Shown one piece after another: positions 57,123-64,000 of a stretch of DNA of 64,000 nucleotides. The position numbers and the translations under genes are program-made. The DNA is from Paracoccaceae bacterium. GTDB lineage: Bacteria; Pseudomonadota; Alphaproteobacteria; Rhodobacterales; Rhodobacteraceae. Each line of letters begins with the position of its first letter. Position 1 is the stretch's first letter. Under the pieces are notes generated by a model. It searched no databases, was not told where the DNA came from, and was given only the letters and a program-made list of their open reading frames with translations. The DNA lies in assembly GCA_004153385.1 (NCBI GenBank), contig SDAL01000001.1, forward strand, positions 1,755,492 to 1,819,491, in the 5' to 3' direction.

Positions 57123-59159
57123 ATGAATACCCAAACAACCATGATCAAAGACCCGCTTCTGCGCCCGCTGACGATCAAGAAGACGACGTTCCGCAATCGC
57201 GTCATATCGACCAGCCATGCCTGCGGCCTGCAGCAAGATGGCTACCCGCAAGAGGCCTACCAAGCCTACCACGAGGAGAAAGCGCGCGGCGGGCTGGCCC
57301 TGTCGATGTTTGGCGGTTCCTCCAACATCGATCGCGACAGTCCGAACGTTTTCAACCAGCTCGACGTCGGCACCGATGGCATCATCCCGCATTTCCAGCG
57401 CTTTGCCGAACGGATGCATGGGCAGGGGGCGGCATTGATGTGCCAGATCACCCACCTTGGCCGTCGCGCGGAACCCTACGCGCAGGACTGGCTTCCCGCG
57501 ATCGCACCCTCTCCTGTACGCGAGGCCCTGCATCGCGCCATCCCGCGTGAGATGGATGAAGAGGATATCGCCCGTGTCGTTGCGGCCTACGGCGCCGCCG
57601 CAAGACGTTGCGAGCAAGGCGGCTTGGACGGCATCGAAACGCTGGCCGGCGGGCACCTGATCGGCCAGTTCCTTTCCCCCAAGACCAATCAGCGCACCGA
57701 TCGTTTCGGGGGCAGCCTGCAAAACCGGCTGCGCTTCGCGCTGATGGTTCATGAGGCCATCCGCCGCGAGGTCAGCGATGATTTCCTTGTCGGTATGCGC
57801 TTCGTGGTAGATGAAGGAGCAGACGGCACCCTGCCAGCCGAGGAGTGCCTCGAAGCCGCGACGATGCTACGCGATGCCGGAGCGGTTGACTTCTTTAATG
57901 CCATCTATGGGTCGATGGACACCGCCCGCGCCCTTTCCGAGGAAAACATGCCCGGCATGGGTGTCGGATCAGCGCCTTGGGTGAATGTCGTCGGCAACTT
58001 CAGACAGGAAATCGGCCTACCAGTCTTTCATGCCGCGAAGCTATCCGATCTGGCCACCGCGCGCTTTGCGGTTGAAAGTGGCAAGATCGACATGGCGGGC
58101 CTGACACGGGCGCAGATTGCCGACCCCCACATGGTGCGCAAGCTTCTAGCGGGACAAGAGGACCGCATTCGCCCCTGTGTCGGAGCCGGCCACTGTCAGT
58201 CGGCCTATCGCCCCAAATGCCTGCACAACGCCGCAACGGGACGCGAGGTGCTGTTTCCTGCCAAGGTCGACGCGGTCGATCCCGCAGACAGGCGCAAAGC
58301 CGTTGTCATTGGTGCAGGCCCTGCTGGCCTCGAGGCCGCACGGGTACTGGCCATGCGTGGACATGATGTGCAGATCTTCGACGCAGCGGCCAAACCGGGC
58401 GGCCAACTTCTGCTGGCGGCCCAGGACTGGCGGCGCGACCTTATCAGCATCGTTGATTGGCGCCTGATGGAACTGGAGCATCTGGGGGTCGAGGTCACCT
58501 GCAACAGCTACATGGACACCGATGACATTCTGGCGCTTGACCCCGATCTTGTGATCTTGGCCACAGGCGGGATACCGCAACTGGACTTCGGAAACGGGTC
58601 CGAGCTTGCGATCTCGACGTGGGACATGCTCAGCCGTCAGGTCACGTTGAAGAACGATGTCCTGATCTGGGATGGCACCGGTCGCCATCCCGCACAGCTC
58701 GCCGCGCTTATGGCCCATGATGATGGGGCCGAAGTGACGTATGCGACGATCGACAAGGAACTCGCGCAAGAGCAGGTCTATCCCGAAGTGACCCGCTGGC
58801 GGAAGGAATTCGCCAAACGCGGCCTGCGCCCCGAAATCGATACCCGACTTGTCGCGGCACGCCGCCACAACAACCGCATCGAGGCAACTTTGATGAACGA
58901 GCTGACGCGCGAAAGCCGGACGCTGGTGGTGGATCATCTGGTGGTCGAAATGGGGACCGTGCCGATGGATGATCTTTTCCACGACTTGCGCCAGCATTCC
59001 GGCAATCAAGGCAAGACCGATATCCACGCTCTCGTCAGCCAGCAAATCCAGCCACGGACAAAGGACGGGATCGAGCTCCATCGCATCGGCGATGCACAGG
59101 CCTCGCGCAACGTCCACGCCGCAATCTACGACGCGTTTCGGCTCTGCAGGCTCAGCTGA
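57123..59159 (+). CDS. NADH:flavin oxidoreductase, N-methylproline demethylase/2,4-dienoyl-CoA reductase-like
   Basis: A 678-residue enzyme. An N-terminal FMN-binding TIM barrel (Old Yellow Enzyme type: LMCQITHLGRRAEP, QFLSPKTNQRTDRFGGSLQNR) is followed by an Fe-S site and a C-terminal FAD/NAD(P) module starting KAVVIGAGPAGLEAARVL near residue 393. The layout matches dienoyl-CoA reductase, trimethylamine dehydrogenase and N-methylproline (stachydrine pathway) demethylases. The cluster motif reads Cys352, Ala355, Cys358, Cys366: one expected Cys is Ala, and the last spacing is short. Co-orientation with an amino-acid importer suggests oxidative N-demethylation of an imported compound. The ATG at 57123 follows the ATPase stop by 68 bp. 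Confidence 0.88.
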   Translation: MNTQTTMIKDPLLRPLTIKKTTFRNRVISTSHACGLQQDGYPQEAYQAYHEEKARGGLALSMFGGSSNIDRDSPNVFNQLDVGTDGIIPHFQRFAERMHGQGAALMCQITHLGRRAEPYAQDWLPAIAPSPVREALHRAIPREMDEEDIARVVAAYGAAARRCEQGGLDGIETLAGGHLIGQFLSPKTNQRTDRFGGSLQNRLRFALMVHEAIRREVSDDFLVGMRFVVDEGADGTLPAEECLEAATMLRDAGAVDFFNAIYGSMDTARALSEENMPGMGVGSAPWVNVVGNFRQEIGLPVFHAAKLSDLATARFAVESGKIDMAGLTRAQIADPHMVRKLLAGQEDRIRPCVGAGHCQSAYRPKCLHNAATGREVLFPAKVDAVDPADRRKAVVIGAGPAGLEAARVLAMRGHDVQIFDAAAKPGGQLLLAAQDWRRDLISIVDWRLMELEHLGVEVTCNSYMDTDDILALDPDLVILATGGIPQLDFGNGSELAISTWDMLSRQVTLKNDVLIWDGTGRHPAQLAALMAHDDGAEVTYATIDKELAQEQVYPEVTRWRKEFAKRGLRPEIDTRLVAARRHNNRIEATLMNELTRESRTLVVDHLVVEMGTVPMDDLFHDLRQHSGNQGKTDIHALVSQQIQPRTKDGIELHRIGDAQASRNVHAAIYDAFRLCRLS

Positions 59160-59209
59160 GGCGTGCCACCTCACCAACCTTCACGAGAAACCTAAAAAAG
59201 GAAGTTTAC

Positions 59210-59464
59210 ATGTCTTATTTCACCGCCAAAATTCGCGCGCGCAGCGTCCATATCGGCTACGATCAGAACGGCCAACTGATCAAACAGGATCTGCCTGCCA
59301 GCGACTTTGTCGAGAAAGTCATCAAGCTGGACCGCATTTTGTCCTTCACCGAAGACCACCTGTTCGTCGCCTGCCCCCATGACACGGTTCAGGTTTGGGA
59401 CTATGAGGGCGATCTGGCCGAGGTCAAAAGACGCCTGACCGCCGCGGGGATTGCGATGGTGTAA
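59210..59464 (+). CDS. Small protein of unknown function (84 aa) in the demethylase cluster
   Basis: I do not recognise the family. The 84-residue sequence is soluble, with no signal or membrane segment. YFTAKIRARSVHIGYDQNG and LIKQDLPASDFVEKVIKLDR suggest a beta-strand-rich fold with one helix; the middle SFTEDHLFVACPHDTVQVWDYEG ends in a helix (LAEVKRRLTAAGI). One Cys is present. A good ribosome-binding site (AAAGGAAG) precedes the ATG, the gap to the oxidoreductase is only 50 bp, and codon use matches its neighbours, so it is probably real and co-transcribed. Confidence 0.78.
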   Translation: MSYFTAKIRARSVHIGYDQNGQLIKQDLPASDFVEKVIKLDRILSFTEDHLFVACPHDTVQVWDYEGDLAEVKRRLTAAGIAMV

Positions 59465-59568
59465 TACAGGGCAAAGGCTCTAACCGATGGCGCGCCAGTT
59501 TGCGCTGGTGCGCCCGTCGCATTCGCTTCAGGCTCAGCTGTCAGTTGACTTGATCACCGAGAGGGAAC

Positions 59569-60471
59569 ATGAATACCAAGCTGCTCGAAGCGTTCCGTAT
59601 CATCATGCAAACTGGCACTGTGGCGGGTGCGGCGGAGGCGCTTGGGCGCAGCCAGTCCGCCGTGAGCCGAATGCTGGACCGCCTTGAGGAGGAGCTCCAG
59701 ATAAAGCTGTTCGATCGGCGCAAGGGTCGCGTTTTGCCCACGCCAGAGGCCCACGCTCTGATCGAGGATGTCGAACGCGCCTTCATCTCGCTGAATGATC
59801 TTGGGACACGGGCCAAACAGGTGCGCGAAGGGCATGAAAGCAACCTGACTATTGCCGTCTTACCGGCCTTGGGCATTCAGTTTGTGCCACGTGTCATGGG
59901 CCGCTTTTCCCGGCAGAACCCTGAGATCGGCGTCACGTCTCATGTGCTCACCTCGCAAAGCGTAGAGCAATGGGTCGCCAGACATCAGGTCGAGCTGGGT
60001 TTGGCCGAAACGCCCTTCCGGCGGTCAGGGTTCGAGACATGGGCCTTCATCGACGAGCCTTACGTGCTTGCGGTTCATGCAGACCACAGGCTGGCTCAGC
60101 TGGATCTGGTCAAGATTGGCGATCTGAGAAACGAAAAGCTGATCCAGTGGACCAACATTGTCGCCGCGCGGCGTTTGCTCGATGAATTGTTCCAGCACGC
60201 GGGTGTCAGCGTCAAAAGCACGATCGAGACTTCCATGTCTTCTGCGATGATCGCCATGGTGCGGGAGAACCTCGGGGTTGCACTGATCGATCCGATTTCA
60301 GCGGTGCTGACACGCGATCCGCAGGTTGTCATCCGCCGCTTCGAGGCCAATGTGCCTTGCCGGATCGCTCGAATGATGCCCAAGCAAGGCTACCAACGCG
60401 AGGTCGTAAACATGTTTCTTGCCTGCGCCGAGCAAGAGCGCGACGCCTTGTTGGCCCTACGCGACTGGTAA
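59569..60471 (+). CDS. LysR family transcriptional regulator
   Basis: A 300-residue LysR. The N-terminal winged HTH spans residues 1-60 (TGTVAGAAEALGRSQSAVSR, then MLDRLEEELQIKLFDRRKGR). The effector domain follows, with LTIAVLPALGIQFVPRVM and DLRNEKLIQWTNIVAARRLL. It follows the 84-aa gene by 104 bp on the same strand and likely controls the importer-demethylase genes. LysR regulators are more often divergent from their targets, so co-orientation at the 3' end is a little unusual. Confidence 0.9.
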   Translation: MNTKLLEAFRIIMQTGTVAGAAEALGRSQSAVSRMLDRLEEELQIKLFDRRKGRVLPTPEAHALIEDVERAFISLNDLGTRAKQVREGHESNLTIAVLPALGIQFVPRVMGRFSRQNPEIGVTSHVLTSQSVEQWVARHQVELGLAETPFRRSGFETWAFIDEPYVLAVHADHRLAQLDLVKIGDLRNEKLIQWTNIVAARRLLDELFQHAGVSVKSTIETSMSSAMIAMVRENLGVALIDPISAVLTRDPQVVIRRFEANVPCRIARMMPKQGYQREVVNMFLACAEQERDALLALRDW

Positions 60472-60890
60472 TGCGCCGCTACACGGCATTGAAATCCAGT
60501 CCTCTGTAGCTGCAGTCGACCACCCTATCCAAGAGAGCTTTCAATGATCAGTTCCTCGGCGAAGCAGCGTATGCCTTGCGATTAAGTGAGCGACAGTAAC
60601 CCGAGGCAGGCAGAGCAGACATGCACAACGGCGTCTCGAAGAAGACACTCCCGAGCAAAATTTTCGCACTGACCGGCCAAATTGCCCGAACCGCACCACC
60701 ACGCAAGATCTGGAGCATTGAGCTTTGAGCAAACAAATGCATCTGCTACGGAAACTCTGCTCGGGCGCTGTAAAGAAGGCGCGCTTCCGATCTTTGCCGT
60801 GGCGTCCCGACCCGGACCGAGTCTAGGGGCAAGGCCCCATCGATGTCCGCTGGGGTGCGTGGTTCACCGTTGCAAAGATGAGCGGTGACC
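60472..60890. other. Gene-free stretch before the IS5 remnant
   Basis: Nothing recognisable is encoded in these 419 bp. It lies between the LysR stop and a decayed insertion sequence and probably includes its left end, but I could not identify a matching terminal inverted repeat. Confidence 0.45.
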
Positions 60891-61699
60891 ATGTCTGATG
60901 TGTTTTGACCGACCGACAGCCAGATGGAGCGTCTTGAACCTTCCTTTCCCAAGCCCTACGGCGCGCCCCGCGTCGATGACAGGCGCGGTTTGAGCAGCAT
61001 TATCGTCATCAATCGCAATGGCTTGCGGTTGGCGTGACGCGCCCCCTGCCTATGGACCGCACAAGACACTCGACGCGCGTTGGAAGTGAGTGGGGGTCCG
61101 TGACGAGACGCCATTGGTTCAAATCCCGCCACAAACAGGGCCTCTTTGCCCAGAGGATGGCAGATCTGGCAGCCGAGCATGACGAGGAAAAGACCGTCAT
61201 GATCGGGGCTACGTCTTTGAAGGCACAGCGACCGGCATGGGCGTCAAAAAGGGGGCGCGGACGTCTGATCGGACGGACCATAGGCGGCGTGAACACCACG
61301 CTGCACGCTATCTGCGACAGCAAAGGCCGTCCGCTGAACCAGTCCGTCGTTGCCGGTCAGGTCAGCGACCATATCGGCGCACGGGCAGTGTTAAGCCGCC
61401 TGCCAAATGTCGACCGGCGGCGCAGGGATCGCGGATATGACGCCGACCGGGTCAGAGAAGCGTTGAAAGACAAATGGATACGCGCCGGCACCCCGGGCCG
61501 GAAACAGCGCAAGAAACCCGTCAAGTACGACAAACGCCGCAACCGCATCGAGATCATGATCGCAAGGCTCAAGGATGGGCGGCGTGTGGCACCCGGGTAC
61601 AACCGCTGCCCCAAGGTTTTCCTGTCAGCACTCGCATTTGCTGCACCCGTCATTCCCTGGCTATGCGCCCTGACCCTAAAGGCCCTGTTTTCGGCGTAA
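60891..61699 (+). mobile_element. Dead IS5-family transposase gene
   Basis: The relic starts MSDVF, with codon 6 TGA where related IS5 transposases of this group have Trp, then continues PTDSQMERLEPSFPKPYG and APRVDDRRGLSSIIVINRNG. A one-base insertion after GLR, further shifts near 61080, then QRMADLAAEHDEEKTVMIGATSLKAQ follows. The first catalytic Asp (normally VMIDATYLKAH) is Gly here. The rest reads RDRGYDAD, AGTPGRKQRKKPVKYDKRR and ends PVIPWLCAL. A nonsense codon, frameshifts and a lost catalytic residue mean it cannot transpose on its own. Confidence 0.85.
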
Positions 61700-62588
61700 G
61701 CGGCCAAAGCCTCTGCCGCGCGGAGCGACTGCTCTGGCGAAGATGATGATCCTGCGGTGAGGAAATTGCCCGCGGGATTGAAAAGCATCCCGCAGCCAGA
61801 CGCGAAATTGATCTCGAACTCCCCTGTCGTCCGGTGGAATAACACGGGCGCGTCCCCAGCGGGCTGGCTCGGGCTCTGCTGCGGCTGCTGCGCCGCAGTC
61901 GGTGCCGTGTCCTCTGCAATGAAGCGGTGCCGAGCCAGCCGCGCAAGCGCCCGTTCGGGCTTTAGACCTGGCACCAACGCGCCTGGTCTTGGCAACCAAG
62001 ATTGCGCGTCTTTGCGCCATTTCCGACGTGTCCCAAGATCGCGTCCTTCGTTGATGGGCCTGCGCGGATGTTCGGTCTGTCACCGGCGGAGACATCCTGC
62101 ACGACTTACCAGTCCGGCCCACCTGTCTCGCCCGCTGCAAAATCCGGCTGCGGCGTCGATGGCGGGGCTGACGCGTCCGTGATCGCAAATTTGAGTGTAA
62201 AGTTTGCGGTTTCGTCGCGCCGAGCGGCATTGCGCATGAGGAAGACCTGCACACGATACTCGCCTGATCGCGGCACAATGCCGTCGAACTGATCACCGGA
62301 GCTCGACCCGACAAAGATGGCGGTGTCACCGCCAGGTGGCCAAACGTTGAAATAATTCGAGGCGTTCGATGTGCTCATTTCGATGCCCATGCGCTGACCA
62401 CCGCTGGCGCTCAGGAAATAGTCCACGGACTCGTAGCCAATGATCGAATCGCTATAGCTTGCTCCGGACGTTCCCTGAACAAAGCTGACGTCCACCCGAC
62501 GAACGGGGTCCTGCGCCAGCGCGGTCGAACCGAAGAATACTCCCCCAGCCAAGCTGATCACCACGATTCCCCTAAGTAGATTGTGCAT
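61700..62588 (-). pseudogene. Broken secreted PliI-like protein with SH3 domain
   Basis: The gene starts well: AGGAGGT five bases before ATG 62588, a signal peptide (MHNLLRGIVVISLAGGVFFG to about AQ) and a PliI-type beta domain (VDVSFVQGTSGASYSDSI, SGEYRVQVFLMRNAARRD). A stop at 62106-62108 cuts it after GGPDW (161 residues). In the same frame, past the stop, an SH3b domain continues (VSAGDRPNIRAGPSTKDAIL, RNLGCQDQARWCQV) to a second stop at 61962. In another frame a C-terminal domain (FASGCGMLFNPAGNF, AEALAAYA) runs to about 61700, where it meets the IS5 remnant. The N-terminal domain could still be made as a truncated protein. Confidence 0.8.
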
Positions 62589-62867
62589 CTTCACCTCCTT
62601 TGAATACCACGCCTCCACATCGATCCATGCGGACGAACGCTAGAGCCATGTTCCTTTGGCAATCGTTGGAACAATCCCGCTCGTGATTCGCAGCAGCTCA
62701 ACCTTTCACCGGCAACTTCACCATACCAATCGCTCAGGGTGTGTGTATCCGCATTGCGAGATGGATTGTTCCAACGACTGCCTCAGACGTCACAATCTCA
62801 TGTGAGCAACTTATAGCGGCGTAACGTGAGTCGTATTGTCCTAAGTGCGCAGGAATGCCGTGCCCAA

Positions 62868-63733
62868 AGTAACAGGCATCAAATGTTTTGTGGCGGCATG
62901 GACAACTGTCCATCCGCGCGACGACGGTTATCGACAGCTCTTGGTCAGCGCTCCGATCGACCTCACACTTCCGAAAACTCGAAGATGATCTCGGCGTCGA
63001 GTTGCTCGACCGGGGGCAAAACCGTGTTCCGGGTCTAACCGCTGCCGGGCTGAGCTTCCTTCATGAAGCCCGTGAGACGTTGCGCCAAGCAGATCACGCA
63101 ATCGCAACGGCGCGCGACACGGCGGCAGGCCGAAGGGGTCTCCTCCGGCTAGGCTACGTTGGAAGCGCGCTTTATGGCCGGTTGCCGGACACAATCCGGG
63201 CCTTCAGGAATGCGCGACCACATGTTCGGCTTGAGCTGCGCGAGGCAACGACTGGCCGCCAAATCGCAGGGCTAAGAGACCGCTCGCTGGATGCAGGCGT
63301 CGTCATCGCGCCAATCGCGCAGACAGCAGGCATTGAGCTTCACGACTTTGACCAGGATACGCTCTGTATCGCTTTGCCATCGGACCATCATCTGGCCGAT
63401 AAAGACGATCTTTGCCTAGCCGACATTGCGGACGAGGATTTCGTGCTTTGGCCTATGGTTGAGGGACGCGGCTTCCACCTTCAGGTCATTCGCTTGTGCG
63501 CTGAGGCTGGGTTCGTACCTCGGGTAACGCAAGAGGCGCACGGCATGCATGACGTCTTGTCTCTCGTCGCGGTCGGTGTCGGCGTGTCGGTCGTCCCCAA
63601 AAGCATGCAGCGATTCCAGCCCGACCAAGTAGCCTACCGATCCATTGCTGCGGCCGGTGCGACCTTCCCGCTATGTCTGGCCGTCCTTGAGCCAAGTCCT
63701 GCAGTAACGGCATTTATGGAGATCGCCTCTTAA
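62868..63733 (+). pseudogene. LysR-type regulator with degenerate DNA-binding domain
   Basis: The region from KLEDDLGVELLDRGQNRV (about 62975) to the stop at 63733 is an intact LysR linker and effector domain: GLLRLGYVGSALYGRLPDTI and VLSLVAVGVGVSVVPKSMQ. The upstream HTH can only be pieced together across frames: IKCFVAAW at about 62874 in one frame, then a scrambled stretch where the recognition helix should be, then the linker in another. The longest open frame starts at 62888 but encodes no HTH. It is most likely a non-binding relic. Confidence 0.72.
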
Positions 63734-63890
63734 GGTGGTTCTGCCTCCCTACGCAGAGGGTTTCCGAGAGCCGTGACCATTCGACTGCTCTGTGGCATTC
63801 GGCACAAAGGGTTTATTTTTCAGACAAAACCTTTCTTGATCGAGAGCTGAACGACCGATTCAATTCCAGCAATCAAGGGGAGGATCGGTG

Positions 63891-64000
63891 ATGACGGGAC
63901 CACGGCAGGACGCTCAACCGGCACTTTTCCACGAGGTGTCACTGAAGGATCACCTGCATCGATCCATTGACCGGCTCGTCGGCCTGAGGAGCCTCCGTGC
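63891..64000 (+). mobile_element. IS1182-type transposase, N-terminal start (partial, runs off the window)
   Basis: ATG at 63891 with GGGGAGGAT upstream opens a frame reading MTGPRQDAQPALFHEVSLKD then HLHRSIDRLVGLRSLR. This matches the N-terminus of IS1182-family transposases, which usually read ALFYEFSLEDHVP...LLRSIDRFVDL. About five residues around the usual HVPxDH are missing, so this copy may be degenerate. The left terminal repeat probably lies in 63780-63890 but was not identified. Confidence 0.7.

Noticed and set aside
61100-61130. tRNA-like GGTTCAAATCC sequence
   Set aside because: It lies inside the IS5 transposase relic and has no cloverleaf partners.
1-64000. CRISPR array, toxin-antitoxin, restriction or other defence locus
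   Set aside because: No regularly spaced direct repeats, Cas, nuclease-methylase pairs or small convergent toxin-antitoxin pairs were recognised on either strand.

Overview
This 64 kb window is chromosomal DNA from an alphaproteobacterium, most likely of the Roseobacter group (Rhodobacterales). Three things point there: high GC, the truncated HPr kinase with rapZ, a mannose-type EIIA and ptsH next to pckA, and the long minus-strand cluster rpoZ-rsh-DUF2062-pdxJ-acpS-lepB-rnc-era-DUF1491-recO. DUF6473, DUF1491 and DUF3429 proteins fit the same group. Most of the window is dense and ordinary. Coupled genes often overlap by 4 nt, and convergent pairs are often separated by clear hairpin terminators.

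Layout. 1-7.6 kb: end of etfA, a DUF6473 gene, 3-hydroxybutyryl-CoA dehydrogenase, a PlsC-like acyltransferase, the regulatory PTS operon (hprK-rapZ-EIIA-ptsH) and pckA. The chvG/chvI two-component genes usual between hprK and pckA are absent. 7.6-15.5 kb: a phospholipase-D family protein, RNase R, dapE with a GNAT gene, a TauE/SafE permease, a decayed acyl-CoA dehydrogenase and a PAT-type acetyltransferase. 15.5-25 kb: the translation, RNA-processing and stringent-response cluster. 25-30 kb: NYN protein, YqaA, ispH, DUF3429, GST, rnhA and lrgAB. 30-46.5 kb: smc, RidA, a glycerophosphodiester phosphodiesterase, a FemAB-like protein, MscS, phhB, YigZ, a peroxiredoxin, a ferredoxin-reductase-like flavoprotein, rsmD, a HAD phosphatase, a DMT permease, an OmpA protein, GNAT, a CinA-like protein and map. 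46.7-51.5 kb: an SseB-like protein, a KpsT/KpsE-type capsule-export pair and a BaiN-like flavoprotein.

From tRNA-Gln (51.63 kb) to the right edge the character changes to accessory DNA full of decayed genes. It holds a phage-type metallophosphoesterase, a frameshifted AAA ATPase, a dead IS5 transposase, a broken PliI-like/SH3 secreted protein, a LysR gene with a ruined DNA-binding domain and the start of an IS1182-type transposase. Inside this debris is one intact, co-oriented cluster (53.8-60.5 kb). It comprises a polar-amino-acid ABC importer (binding protein, two permeases, ATPase), a 678-aa FMN/FAD oxidoreductase of the N-methylproline demethylase/dienoyl-CoA reductase type with an altered Fe-S cysteine motif, an unrecognised 84-aa protein and a LysR regulator. 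I infer import and oxidative demethylation of a small N-methylated compound. This is the best candidate for an uncharacterised system here, but it is a metabolic cluster, and I saw no defence or CRISPR locus.

Starts were chosen by ribosome-binding sites, overlaps and family length. No database search was run, and all family names rest on recognised motifs.
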